Part shown: piece by piece, positions 49,701-60,943 of the stretch
Layout: every line of letters begins with the position of its first letter
Position numbering within the stretch: the stretch's first letter is position 1
Assembly: GCA_025201765.1 (NCBI GenBank)
Contig: MU623449.1
Location: 65,346-129,345 of the forward strand
Origin: Daldinia sp. FL1419
Taxonomy: Eukaryota; Ascomycota; Sordariomycetes; Xylariales; Hypoxylaceae
Direction of reading: 5' to 3'
DNA: 64,000 bases
The notes under the pieces: model-generated
Database searches by the model: none
What the model was told of the DNA's origin: nothing
What the model saw: the letters and a program-made list of their open reading frames with translations, nothing else
Program-made: the position numbers and the translations under genes

Positions 49701-50027
49701 GACCAATCAAGCACCAGCAATTACCCCACAACCGATTCTCCAGCGAGCACCACACCAAGCCAAAATAATATTGGGGGGCAGTCGTCGAACGCATCAGACG
49801 GCGGGCCATCTAATTTCGCACAGAGCGGTAGTGGGTTGGCATCCAGCGGGTACTCGTATCTAGGGCCCAATGGTGCATCGAACCTGCATCTATTAACATA
49901 CGATAACGAAACAGATATTGGGCAGCATCTCACAAGCTTCGAGAGCACCGAGATGCTGAGCTGGTTCGGTGATTATTTCCCAGGGGATAGCACATGGCTA
50001 TTTCCAGGGGACTCGACGATACCGTAA
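46722..50027 (+). CDS. Zn2Cys6 transcription factor, xylanolytic-activator-type middle domain
   Basis: A nuclear regulator of 1019 residues from exons 46722-46834 and 47081-50027 (246-nt intron, donor GTAAGT). The intron splits the zinc cluster just before its first Cys: KRRRINAACLTCRRRKTRC plus AGEHPTCSTCTKNGHEC gives C39, C42, C49, C56, C59 and C66, perfectly spaced. An acidic, Ser/Pro-rich linker follows, then VPYFRYFGPTAIVPGFKQMV. The middle domain of the Fungal_trans type (PF04082) contains LVDTFFVHLGSNYPFLRR, ACLLMAYDGFGADQDSALW and IRMAIDLGLCKED, with FWAVFFLDRAISSGTGRP. The C-terminal 300 residues are Ser/Thr/Gln/Pro-rich low complexity, ending in a hydrophobic/acidic patch (MLSWFGDYFPGDSTWLF) that may be an activation motif. 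Targets are unknown. The very long CT-rich leader suggests regulated expression. Confidence 0.88.
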
Positions 50028-51189
50028 CGTTTATGATCATGAAGACCATGCAGCGAACAGGCGCCGCGGCTGTTATACGTTAGGAAGACGAGTGGACGGA
50101 AAGGGCTCGTTTATATACACGTACCCGACCTTATCCCCTACCTATTTATCATCTACCCATCAACATGACCCATCGTGTATTCCCATGTCTTACTAGTATA
50201 TCCTATATGTCATCATATATAAGCTTATCGAAAACGTTGTAACGAGAGATGTGGGGTCGGGTTGTTTATTTCGTAAGGCAAAAACGAACTTTTAGATACC
50301 ACGGCTCCGTAGCCGTTTTTTCTTTCTGTCTAGATCCTTTTCATTCCCGTCATGGGTTCATTTCATGGGTAGTTTTTCATCCCTGCTGGTTGTAAGCTCT
50401 TGGGGGCTAGGGGTATATATATATTAGAAGGAAAGCTTCCCAACGAGAAGAGGGGTCAAGAAATTGTGTTCGGTTCGATGCAGCGGGTTAGCTCGTCGGC
50501 TATTGTTAGGCGTACACATGGTCATGACGGAGCACTGAATGGTCAAACGGGGTATTCTGGGGCAAAGACAATGGGGTACATGGGGAATGATGTGGGGTTG
50601 CGATAGAAAAGTTAACTAGGTTGAAGCAGTCTTTCTCCAATGCGGAGATGAGTGATCATAGGAACTCTTGGGGATAGCCCCATCAGATAGCCCACTGTAC
50701 ATGACAACGACTCGAGAGATGAGATACGCGATTGTAGATAGATTTAAAAAGTAGGATAAAATACAATCCTCCTTATATAACAGCCAGGGATGCTAGATTC
50801 TATATTGTATAGTATTTCCATCTATGCAATATGTTTCTTACCTCGGGCTATCTCGGCCATGTGAATGTCTTCAAGACCGAAAGGGTAATTGTTCGAAGCA
50901 AGGGTGGACAATGCTCCTCAGCCGCGTAGGAAATGATCCACCGCTTTACATCAACTACCCCTGGCTAGATGACATCAACGAACAGTATCGACAAATCGAT
51001 GTTATTGACGTAATACTGATATGAGAGAGAGTGAGCTTCCCTATTAAAAGTCGTGGCTCACACGCGAATCCACGTTTTGCTCTTTATTTTATTAGCATCG
51101 ACGAGAGAAGTCGCATATCTATCTCATTTATCAAGTCTCATATTCGAAGCACAAGAATAAAGGACGCCTTCACTAGCATAAAGGAAATC
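50028..51189. other. Intergenic region, no gene seen
   Basis: 3' flank of the Zn2Cys6 gene and promoter of the small hydrophilic-protein gene. Short open frames (for example 50400-50606) have no recognisable features. Confidence 0.5.
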
Positions 51190-51514
51190 ATGGCACCATC
51201 CAAGACCCCCGGCCAGAACGACGCAGCGAGCGAGACCTTCAAAAAGAAGCAAGCTCAAGGTATGACCTAATGAAGTTGATACTTTTAGGCTACGAGAAAC
51301 TAACGGATACAAATCGAAAGCTCAAGGCCTAGGTGCCTCCAATGCGCCCGCACACAAAGAAGGCCACGTCCCCGGGGAAGCACCCGTAGCCTCGGACTCG
51401 GGCGTCACGGACGTCGGTATCGAGGGCGGTAGCACCAACGTGCCCGGCGAGAAAGGGATTAGCGGACCGCGCGTCCGGGACGAACTAGACCATCAGGGAA
51501 ACTCGATGGTTTAG
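51190..51514 (+). CDS. Small hydrophilic protein, hypothetical
   Basis: Exons 51190-51259 and 51327-51514 join to 85 residues. The intron (67 nt, donor GTATGA, branch ACTAAC, acceptor CTCAAG) is convincing. The protein is very hydrophilic and Gly/Ala/Ser/Lys/Pro-rich (MAPSKTPGQNDAASETFKKK, VPGEAPVASDSGVTDVG, ISGPRVRDELDHQGNSMV). It has no Cys or Trp and is probably disordered. Small proteins of this character are common in filamentous fungi and are often linked to stress or sporulation; for this one that is only inference. The start is the only in-frame ATG, and the stop is well defined. Confidence 0.7.
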
Positions 51515-52097
51515 TGTGACTTTGTTGTAGGATATTGGGTGGCTACGTTGGGAATTTTGAAGAATCCTACGGATGGATTAGGGCTGCGACTACTTATTTT
51601 TATACCTAGCATTTTAATAGGATTCTAGTAACTCGTCTAGATAGTATGAGGTTTATAGCTTTCAATAAGCTTAATAGGATATAAAGTCACTTACTAGAGT
51701 CCTAATAATCCTTTGAAGGTTCGTGGGTTCTTATTAAATATCATTCCCAAATATTTAGTCCTTTGGATGTTAGTTATGTTTATTGGTAAAGGATATCGAG
51801 TTACGAGTGCAATGCCCTATGCGCAATGTCTATTATGACTATCCTCATAATTCTTCCTTTTTTTTTAGTCTAACCTAGGTTAGATGGCTCTCATTCACTA
51901 TGCGTCTTCCTAACGTCTTTTATTTTGGGTTATCGGGATAATGCACGGCGACGGGTTCGGACTTTGGTGGGTCCATCGGGTAGAACTGAAAACTGTCCGA
52001 GCCGAAACCTGAATTGACATCACCGCTACTGTAGAACCAATCTTCCAGCAACTCTCAAAGCCACAATCATCTTCATCCGCTTCCATACTCCTTACCT
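51515..52097. other. Intergenic region, no gene seen
   Basis: AT-rich 3' flank of the small gene, a T-run and an AACCTAGGTTAG-type motif near 51870-51885, then the upstream region of the fusion gene. No coding sequence is supported. Confidence 0.55.
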
Positions 52098-54674
52098 ATG
52101 AAAATGATGCTTGCGGATCGAATGAGGCGATATGAAGCCGCATTCGATTCCATACTACCTACCTCATCTCCAATTATCCTGCGCTTGAATGGTCATGGCT
52201 TTTCGTCCCTTGCAGCCCAGACAGGCGTTCGACGGCCTTTCGACCAGCGCATCCACGACGCTATCGTCGCTACTTGTTCTGACCTGCTAAGCTTTTTCCT
52301 CGGTGCTACCATCGCCTACACTCAATCCGATGAAATCATAATGGTATTTCCGAAGGGCGATCGTAGCTTTGCTCAGCCCGTACAAAAGCTTGCTTCGCTG
52401 GCTGCTGGTTATTGTACTATGCGGTTCAATGCACATCTAGCGGTTGCGTTGGCGTCAGGTCTCAGAAACCAATTGCAAGGCGGGGTCGAGCAACTGTTTG
52501 GTACCGCTTACTTCGACGCAAGCCTCTTTACCGTACCGAGCATCGAGGACGCCCTGGATTATCTGATTTGGCAACGTTCTGAGCGTGCGGTAGTAAACAG
52601 CGTCAATGCTTTTGCGAGTACATTGTTTAGCCAAGACCAAATCCACAACAAGAACTGCGGAGAACTGGTGGAGATGATGCGTCGGGAAAAGAACGTCATT
52701 TACGAAGAAGTCGTACCAAGATGGGCGCTCGAGGGATGCCTTGTAAAGAGGGACCTATGTCGCGACGGGACCGCGGACGCTCAGGTAGGCCAGACAAGAC
52801 AGTCTCTAGAGACGAGAGTAGACGAGAGAGGTATTAGAGAATTCTCTACCGAAAGCCTTAAATTAATAGTAGAGGAGTATTGGAGCGATCTGGGTTCTTC
52901 TTCTACTTCTAAGCGGATAGTACCTATTCCTATTGATAATAATTCGGTCGCTGCGGCCAATGCAACCATTTTCGGTCCCAATGTCTACGTCTTCGACCCG
53001 CAGATGCCCGCAGCTGATATCCAAGATAAAGTGACGACCATCTTCAAGCAGATGGAAGCGAATGAGTTTGGCACGGAGAGATACGCCCTTCTTTTCAAGC
53101 CAGGTACTTACAATATCCTGTTCGACGTAGGTTTCTATACGCAGGTGGCGGGACTAGGACTGGATCCGGACGACGTATTAATCGAAGGCGGCGCCAATGT
53201 GCCAGCCTACTGGATGCCGAACCGCAACGCCACATGCAATTTTTGGCGGGCGTTTGAGAATCTTTCGATAAATGCTTCGGAGGCCACCAATAGGACTACT
53301 ACAATTGCCGTGTCGCAAGCCGCGCCGCTTAGACGGATACATGTACGGAGCGCGAACGGCCTATGGCTATTCCAAGTCGACCCAAGCACAGGAGCAGGAG
53401 GTTGGGCTTCAGGAGGCTTCATGGCCGACTCGGTGGTGGACAACCAGGTACTTCCCGGTTCGCAGCAACAATGGTTGTCGCGTAATAATAGATACGGTAG
53501 TTGGGCCAACGCCGTGTGGAACATGGTATTTGTCGGCGACTCTAGTCCACCTAGCCAAGATAACTTTCCAGCCTCCCCGTACACTACCGTGGACGTGACC
53601 CCAGTGATTAGAGAGAAGCCTTTCCTTCGTATCACGGATCAGGGGCAGTACGAAGTCTTTGTGCCTGCATTACAGGCCAACACGAAAGGGCCTAGCTGGA
53701 CGGATGGATCTTCAACGCCTGGTGTGTCTATCCCTATCGACCGATTCTATATTGCCCAGCCTTCCACGTCTAGCGCGGCAAGTATCAACTCGGCTTTGGA
53801 TTCCGGAGAGCATATCATATTCACGCCGGGCGTTTATAAACTCGAAGAGGCCTTGCGCGTTTCCCGTGCCGACACTATCATCCTCGGATTGGGTCTACCC
53901 TCGCTTATTCCGGTATCCGGACAGCCGGCCTTAGCAGTTGCCGACGTGGACGGTGTAATTCTTGCCGGACTTATAATCGATGCGAGCGAGATTAGCTCCC
54001 CGACTCTCGTCGAGGTCGGACCGTCGAATAGTTCGGCTGATCATAGGTCAAACCCGACATTCCTCTACGACCTGACGATACGAACAGCCGGCCACACTAA
54101 AAACAAAGTCGGTATCACAATTAATAGCCGGCATGTCGTCGGTGACCAGTTGTGGCTGTGGCGCGCGGATCACGGCGACGGCGCAGCCTGGGACGAAAAT
54201 CCTACGAATAACGGCATAGTAGTAAACGGCGACGACGTAACGATATACGGTCTATTCAACGAGCACCACAAGGAGTTTCAGACTATCTGGAATGGGAACA
54301 ACGGCCGCCTATACTTTTACCAATCCGAGATTCCTTACGATCCACCCAATCAAGAATCGTGGATGAGTAAGAACGGGAGGGCCAACGGGTTCGCGTCGTA
54401 CAAGGTCGCCGACGAGGTGACGAGCCACGAAGCTTGGGGGTTGGGTATATATTCGTACTTCCGGGATTCTCCTACGAAGCTGGAGAACGCCATCGAGGTT
54501 CCGGAGGCCGAGGGGGTTAGGTTGCATCATTTGACTACCGTGTGGTTAACGGGAATGCCTGGAAGCGAGATCACTCATATCGTGAATGGGGTTGGTGGGC
54601 GTGTGTATGCAAACCAACCGGAATCCGCGATGCGGCAAACCTTGAAGGAGTTTTCGGGTGGCAGCAAACCGTAG
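52098..54674 (+). CDS. Fusion of a Thg1-like tRNA-His guanylyltransferase domain and a beta-helix (GH55-like) protein
   Basis: One uninterrupted frame of 858 residues. Residues about 1-235 match the Thg1 (tRNA-His guanylyltransferase) fold: DRMRRYEAAFD, IILRLNGHGFSSLA, AYTQSDEIIMVF (S77-D78-E79), FDASLFTVPS and DYLIWQRSERAVVNSVNAFA. Thg1 normally adds a guanosine 5' to tRNA-His with two catalytic Asp; here the first one (RxDG) is Asn31. After a linker (about 236-290), residues about 291-858 form a beta-helix protein of the family often labelled 'adenylyl cyclase' or 'coagulation factor 5/8 type': FGPNVYVFDPQMP, FGTERYALLFKPGTY, YTQVAGLGLDPDDV, WRADHGDGAAWDENP, YGLFNEHHKEFQTIWNGNNG and EVTSHEAWGLGIYSYF. 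Members of that family are usually secreted. This copy has no signal peptide, so the fused protein is predicted to stay inside the cell. Confidence 0.8.
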   Translation: MKMMLADRMRRYEAAFDSILPTSSPIILRLNGHGFSSLAAQTGVRRPFDQRIHDAIVATCSDLLSFFLGATIAYTQSDEIIMVFPKGDRSFAQPVQKLASLAAGYCTMRFNAHLAVALASGLRNQLQGGVEQLFGTAYFDASLFTVPSIEDALDYLIWQRSERAVVNSVNAFASTLFSQDQIHNKNCGELVEMMRREKNVIYEEVVPRWALEGCLVKRDLCRDGTADAQVGQTRQSLETRVDERGIREFSTESLKLIVEEYWSDLGSSSTSKRIVPIPIDNNSVAAANATIFGPNVYVFDPQMPAADIQDKVTTIFKQMEANEFGTERYALLFKPGTYNILFDVGFYTQVAGLGLDPDDVLIEGGANVPAYWMPNRNATCNFWRAFENLSINASEATNRTTTIAVSQAAPLRRIHVRSANGLWLFQVDPSTGAGGWASGGFMADSVVDNQVLPGSQQQWLSRNNRYGSWANAVWNMVFVGDSSPPSQDNFPASPYTTVDVTPVIREKPFLRITDQGQYEVFVPALQANTKGPSWTDGSSTPGVSIPIDRFYIAQPSTSSAASINSALDSGEHIIFTPGVYKLEEALRVSRADTIILGLGLPSLIPVSGQPALAVADVDGVILAGLIIDASEISSPTLVEVGPSNSSADHRSNPTFLYDLTIRTAGHTKNKVGITINSRHVVGDQLWLWRADHGDGAAWDENPTNNGIVVNGDDVTIYGLFNEHHKEFQTIWNGNNGRLYFYQSEIPYDPPNQESWMSKNGRANGFASYKVADEVTSHEAWGLGIYSYFRDSPTKLENAIEVPEAEGVRLHHLTTVWLTGMPGSEITHIVNGVGGRVYANQPESAMRQTLKEFSGGSKP

Positions 54675-56346
54675 TTAGGTACCTAGTCATACTTTGAAGT
54701 TGAGAGTTCAGCATGTCTCTATTCAATATGGCTAGGTACCTACTTTTACTTCAAAAGTTGGCCTTCTTAGTTGATAGTACCTAGAGGCCATAAAGATTAT
54801 TCTCTAGATAACTCTCGATCGTATCACATTCAAATAGAACATAGTTACCTGCGCATAATGTTATACTTGACAAGATACCTACCTAGGTACCAATAAATAG
54901 TTTAAGGAATAAGAAAAAACAATGATACCGCAACTAATGCTAAGAGGTGTGTCCTAGAAGATCAAGTATTGATTGGTCTGAGCGCTTTCTTTCTACCTAC
55001 CATTAAATATTCGCAATTTGACATCTATCATACAAGTGAGCTAGTTAATATAATAGTCTTAACGACGAGTATATTAATAATATTCATATAGTGCTTACAT
55101 CCATCCTATCCACATTATTGTGTGCCTAGGTAGGTAAGGTTGAACGTATTATAGGGTTATAAACTCATCGGCCGATTATAATAGTCTTAAAGATATTATA
55201 CACTAGGTATACCTACCGAAGTAGCTCCCTGCCATGCTTCACTTCTTCTTTTTCCTTTCCTTTTCTCTTTTTGAGTTCAACGCTACTGGGAGATCTTTAC
55301 CATAATTATCGGTGGAATGGTTGTGGTGGAAGGTTTGGGTTGGCAAGGCGAGTTGGTGGAAATTCTGCTTTCGAGAAGTCTAGAAGTCTAGAAGTCTAGA
55401 AGTCTCTATTTTAGAATTTCTGCCCAACCTGAACCGAGCCAAGCTCTGCCATTCCCATGGTTTACTTGATGCAGGGTATTAATTGCAATTATAGTATCCT
55501 CTTCCGATATTCCATTGATCGGACAGTCGGGCCAATGGCGATACTTTTGCTGTTTACAATCCGACATCGGTAACATGTGATTGGTTCTACTGTATCGGAT
55601 TCCCGTTGTGAACCATTTTACTGCAGCGTTCGTTATAAGCTATCTGTATTCCAAGAGGTAGGGGGTGTTGGTTGCAAAAGGTGCAATAACGTCTCCACAA
55701 TGGAAAGTCGCCCCGGCTGCGGGAATAGCTCTGGAGATGTTTCGTCCATAGCTATCATCTCAACATAAGCCAATCATAATTGTTGAATGTGCCCTGACCC
55801 ACTCGAGTTAACCCACATCCTCACCGTTTGCCGTCCATCGCGGCTCCAGAAACCTGGGAGAGGTTGGCATTGGGTGGGGGGATGGCTTACCGATTAGAAC
55901 CGACCTCCAAGCTGCGAGTAAACAGTGGCACATAAATAAGTTTGTACAGGGTTACAATTAATAAATCGTTTAGGAACATGGTGGTATAATAGGTATTTTT
56001 TCACCCGGCTGTGCCCCTGTCAACAGTACAAGGGTCATCACTAATACGCAGTTTAGGACATGTCGGCGGCAAGGTAGATTTTATCCCTAGTACCCCCGGC
56101 AAGAGGCCCGGTGAAAGTTGTTCATGATATTCGAGACTTGATGGATGCGTTGTCAAACCATCCGTAGGATCCAGTTTGTTTTCTCGGATAGTTAACACAT
56201 AAATGTCCAGTGTTTTGTTTCGTAGCGTGGGGACCTTGTTCTCACCGCACCGCAATAAACAATGTAGAATATGGGCTAGTTACCAAGTATGGTAAGACGA
56301 TCGTCACGGTGCGCCCTTCGCGTCCGGCGTCGCCATGCGTCGGCAT
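54675..56346. other. Gene-free stretch of about 1.7 kb
   Basis: 3' flank of the fusion gene and upstream DNA of the MFS gene. TACCTAGGTACC-type motifs occur at 54677-54688 and 54877-54892, and an octamer tandem at 55374-55405. No coding sequence is supported. Confidence 0.5.
55374..55405. repeat. Octamer tandem repeat
   Basis: Four exact head-to-tail copies of AGAAGTCT. Confidence 0.9.
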
Positions 56347-56352
56347 TATAAA
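56347..56352 (+). promoter_or_regulatory. TATA box of the MFS transporter gene
   Basis: TATAAA in a locally GC-rich context, 188 bp before the start codon, followed by a CT-rich leader (56400-56530). Confidence 0.5.
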
Positions 56353-56539
56353 TCGCGGCCCATAAAAACTTCGGTAGACCCTTTCCGTGCCCGCAACCCC
56401 CGCCGGTGAAGTTTTTCTATTTTTTCTTTATGTCGGATTCATGTCTCTCTAGCTTAGCCCTGGGCTTCTACTCCTTGTTCCTAGTCTTTCAACAGTAACT
56501 ACTTCCCCGGCACAACCTCATAGTCTTCTCATCCCGGTT

Positions 56540-58586
56540 ATGACAGACCCGAACGGAACACAGCCCGGCCTGAGGCCGCAATTAGCCCCCGTGGCTACAA
56601 ATGCCTCTTCAACTTATAGGAGCATTCGTCGACTTGACAGCGGTCTCAATCATTTCGCGGAACTCGTCCAGAGTATCAGTAATCAAGATGTAGAGGCTAG
56701 GTACAAAGTAGAAGAGGAAGACAACAGAGTACCAACAGACGATACACCTGACCCAAGTCAATTTCAAGGGTCCGAAGGGAGAACAGTCATATCGTGGGAG
56801 GTCAACGACAAAGAAAACCCCTATAATTGGTCTTTGGTTAGCACGTTCTTTCTTGTCTATGCTTTATTTCCGCCACGCTAATCCCATTCACAGGGGCGGA
56901 AAACCTTTATTGTTATATCCTCAATGGCTACTGTCGCCAATAGCACCTTGGGTAGTTCTCTCCCGAGTATGGCCATCCCTTATATGACCAAGGAATGGGG
57001 GGTTACTACTCAAACACAATTCGTACTTCCGATATCCACATACTTGCTAGGTTATGTGTTTGGTCCGATTTTTTGTGAGTGAAATTTAGCATTCTCTGGT
57101 CCCCATTCATAGGTATATATGTATATCTTGAGAATAAAAAATCGGTATCATAGAAAAGGGGCCTTGTCAACTAACCACTCGTGCTCAGGGGGGCCCTTAA
57201 GCGAGCACCTCGGACGCCGAAATATCTCTACAGGATGTTTCATGATGTACGTGATATGGACGCTTGCGTGCGCTCTTGCTCCGAACTGGCCGGCGATGCT
57301 TGTGTTCCGATTTTTCGTAGGGGCATGTGCGAGCGCACCGATCGCAGTCGTTAGCGGAATCCTGGCGGACCTATTCAATGATCCAGTTACCCGCGGTCGG
57401 GCTATGGCGTGTTTCATGGCCGTAAGTATCTACTCTAACTGACTACCTAACGTCCCTGTGTTAGTACGGAGCTGACTATTGCTTAAAGATGACTGCCTTG
57501 GGACCCCTATTAGCCCCGATAATATCTGGTTTCTGTTCGACAAGTATTGGCTGGCGATGGACCTTCTGGATCGGCCTGATGATCGCCGGGGCGACGTTGG
57601 TAATGGCATTGTTCCTCCCCGAAACTTATGCGCCGGTCCTTCTTAGCCAAAGGGCGGCCAAGATTCGAAAGGCCAACCCCAAGGCCCAAGTTTACTCCGC
57701 CTCGGAGCTTGAACCGCATGACTTCACACAATTATTCACTAGAGTCTTGACGCGACCAATCCGTATGATTCTAACCGAACTCATCGTGACGGCGACATGC
57801 CTCTATCTCTCATTGGTCTATTCAATCTTTTACATGTCATTCCAGGCATTCCCTATCATCTTCCAAAATGTCTACGGTCTATCCCCAGGGGTCACCGGCT
57901 TATGCTACTTGCCCGTCGGCGCCGGCGCAATCCTCTCCATTCCCGTGTTCTTTGCATACGACCGCATAATCCTTAACGCCAAAGCCCGCGGTACACCATG
58001 GTCGAAGAAGGAGGAATATCGCAGGGTTCCTCTTGCGTGTTTAGGAGGCCCCCTTTTCGCTATATCCTTGTTCTGGCTTGGATGGTCGGCACGACCGGGC
58101 GTACCGTTCGTCGTGCCCATGCTCGCCGGTATCCCTTTCGGGGGTGGCTACAGTACGTACATTCCAAGTTTCTACATTTGCGCTACCGCGTCGCTAACTC
58201 CAGTTGTCGCAGTGTTGATATTCATGGCTCTTCTGAATTACCTTACAGATGCTTACGAGATCTTCGCAGCGAGCGCCAACGCGGCAGCTAGTTCTTGCCG
58301 TTCTGTGTTCGCAGTTGTGCTTCCCCTTGCGACAACCCCTATGTTCGCACGATTAGGAGTTAGCGGGGCCTGCAGTTTACTCGGAGGACTTAGCCTAGTC
58401 ATGTCTATTATACCCTTTATCTTTATCTGGAAGGGTGAAGGTATTCGAGCGAGGTCTAAGTTTTGCATCGCGCTTAAAGAACGAAAGCTCGAGATGGAAA
58501 GGAAGAATAAGGAAGAAGAGAAAAAGAAGGGAACTAGAGGTATTAATGATAATGGTAATGCGGATGAAAAGGAGACCGAAGTCTAA
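56540..58586 (+). CDS. MFS transporter, DHA1 (drug/polyamine:H+ antiporter) type
   Basis: A plasma-membrane exporter-type protein of 582 residues with a 95-residue hydrophilic N-terminus and 12 predicted membrane segments. Exons are 56540-56836, 56894-57074, 57189-57421, 57489-58152 and 58213-58586. The joined sequence shows the MFS loop 2-3 motif GPLSEHLGRRN, antiporter motif C in LGPLLAPIISGFCS, and SIGWRWTFWIG. Conserved segments near the end are YMLIFMALLNYLTDAYEIF and AASSCRSVF. The 58153-58212 intron is exactly 60 nt and open in frame. Splicing it (GTACGT donor, GCTAAC branch) is needed for the family-typical GGGYMLIFMALLNY. The charged C-terminal tail (KNKEEEKKKGT) is cytosolic. The substrate cannot be read from sequence. 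The gene is convergent with the amino-acid permease gene. Confidence 0.9.
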
Positions 58587-58922
58587 GAAATATTTATGGG
58601 CAAAAAATCAAGGATGGATCCATCATTTTCCGGTTACAATAGATGGTCTAGTGAAAATTCATATCGAAAACTAATATTGGTCCTTGATATCAAGGAAGCT
58701 TTTTGGCTTAGTTAATAGTTATGATACTACCAGTTACTGCTTTTCATGGGAAAGAACTATAGCCTGACAGGATCCTATAATCAAAGCGCACGGCTCATAT
58801 CTTCCCAGTAAATAACTCTTCCTTAAGAATTACAACGGATCAAAGTGTGTAGATGAACAGCCTCCTTTTCCAATACCTTAGCTACCCAGGTACCTAAGCT
58901 TTAGCGTCGGCGTAGAACCCAA
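58587..58922. other. Intergenic region between convergent transporter genes
   Basis: Shared 3' flanks, 336 bp, AT-rich; a CCAGGTACCTAAG motif lies near 58888-58900. No gene seen. Confidence 0.6.
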
Positions 58923-60943
58923 CTAGGAGTCGATAGTGAGCCCATCTGATTCTGGAGGACCCTGGTAAACTAGAATCATTGTGTCGTATGAGTATCATGC
59001 TTATCAAGGAAACAACATAAGAATATAATCGAAATCCATACCTTTTCGGGCGTATATACCGTACCATATTGCGCTAAGGACCATAAAACCCACGAAGACC
59101 ACAATGGCGTAGTTCATATCAACCTTTGTCACTGGCAATACTGTAGGCATAGAGAATAATACCACCTCGAAAGCAATCCATAGTATTGCGAGCAGATTTA
59201 CCACCAATCCCAAGTAGTTTCCCATAGTCCACTTAGCGCTATTGACCTCTTTGCGATTATGCAAGAGTGATATGCCAATAGGTATCCCATAAGACGTAGC
59301 AAGGGATATGACACCAACTGATACAAAGGCAAGAAAGGCCGAGGAAGATCCAAGGTTTATTAGACCAAGCAGCATCTGGATCAAGGTTGTGAGCACAAGT
59401 GCCCAGATTGGTGTGCCGTGGCGCCCGTCGATCTTCGACCAGAGACGGGCGAGTGGAATTGCATTGTCCCGCGCAAAGGCCCATGTGCATCTAGATGCTG
59501 CACAAGTAATGGAGATGGAGCAAAATAAAGTAATTATAAGGACAAGTAAGGTGAGTGCGAGACCACCGCCGGGTGATCCCATTACTCTTCCAAATATATA
59601 TGGCAGTGCTTGGCCTACCGGTGCTGTGACCACATCCGCCAAGTCTGGCAATGTCGCACATAAAGGGATTATCTAGATAATAATATGAATATACTTAATA
59701 AATACTTCATCTAGTTGATGCATATAAAGCCTCTCTCACGGGGAAGTGATTCAGCCGAGGAGGAGGGTAGGTAGGCACTTACGAAGAACAACCCAGCAAT
59801 TCCGCCAACTGGTATGCAAAGAGATATGGCGTTTGGTAACTTTACAGTGGGATCACCGCACTCTTCTGCCATTGAGGAAATCATCCCAATAGCGGAAAAC
59901 CTATCTTATTATTACCTTATGATCTTCATCATTACTTACCAAAGGGCTCGAGGCATCGTAACCATTGAAACTTGGCTGAACTTACGTATAAGCCGAAGGT
60001 AAGACACCAATCCAGAAAGAAAACCCATCCCAGCCAGAAAGCGACGTATCGTAGTGTCCCTAGGGGTTAATTATCTCTCAGTATGTATTTCACGGCACTT
60101 CTGGATAGAGCTTCCTCACCAAAGTGTAGCTCGGGGAATGTCTGCCGACATCTGCTTTTACGGATAGGCAGACACAAGTAACCACGATACTAATAGCGGT
60201 AAATACAGCACATATTGTGTCGACTAAGGGAAGAATCTTATTGCCGAAAGCGACCAAAAGGAAGGCAAGAAGACAGACAGCATAGAAGATAAGCAAGAGC
60301 TGCCAGGCTTCTATTGTGAAGTCAGGTTTATATAGCGATACTGCGGCGGCGAGCATGGACGCGAATCCAAAATTGACCGATAAAGTGATCGTCCAATTTC
60401 CAATAAGCCACGTCCAGCCAGAGATGAAGGAGAGGACTCTCCGATACTTTGGGCTTGCGAGTTGGAAACTCCAATAGTAAGGACCTGCTGATGTAGGATA
60501 CCGAGAAGCTAGCTCGCCTAAAGATAAGGCAGTGCATTCGCCGAGAATCATGACCACAATCCATCCTAGAAACATCGGTAGTTGCCCTAAGAGTGTTCAC
60601 GTAAGAATAGATGAATAATAGGTAGGTACGTAATGGTGATCAGTCACTTACCACCCCCGTAGATGGCACTAATAAGAGGACCGCCGAAACCGTATGGTAT
60701 CTAGATGCATTTAGATATCTACCTAACTAGATACTCATTCAGACAACCAAGACCTACGGCAGCGATCGCCAAAGATTGAAATAGCAACGTAAACATGGAC
60801 CGGTTGCGTCGTAGTTCCGGCTTATAGCCAAGCATCGTGAGGGTTTGTACATCGTGAACTGTTCCAAGTTGCGTATGTCCCTGCTCAAAATCGGCAGTGG
60901 TGGACAAGTCGCTCTGCGGAACTTTTTCCTTGAAGCTCATCAT
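58923..60943 (-). CDS. Amino-acid/GABA permease (APC superfamily)
   Basis: A plasma-membrane amino-acid transporter of 523 residues. Seven minus-strand exons, 60943-60758, 60700-60652, 60586-60120, 60059-59986, 59900-59783, 59672-59042 and 58969-58923, join in frame. The joined protein has the family landmarks: MFTLLFQSLAIAAIPYGFGG, ALSLGELASRYPTSAGPYYW, GWTWLIGNWTITLSVNFGFA, SAIGMISSMAEECGDPTVKL, ASRCTWAFARDNAIPLA and SVGVISLATSYGIPI. These fit the fungal GABA/choline-type permeases, with 12 membrane segments. The last exon adds a hydrophilic tail (YQGPPESDGLTIDS); its acceptor was chosen because it alone restores the frame and the usual YARKxYxGPPE end. The substrate is inferred only at family level. 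Confidence 0.9.

Noticed and set aside
56540..60943. The convergent MFS and amino-acid permease genes, together with the nearby Zn2Cys6 genes, as a secondary-metabolite cluster.
   Set aside because: No backbone synthase, P450 or tailoring enzyme is present, and the regulators are separated by long gene-free DNA.
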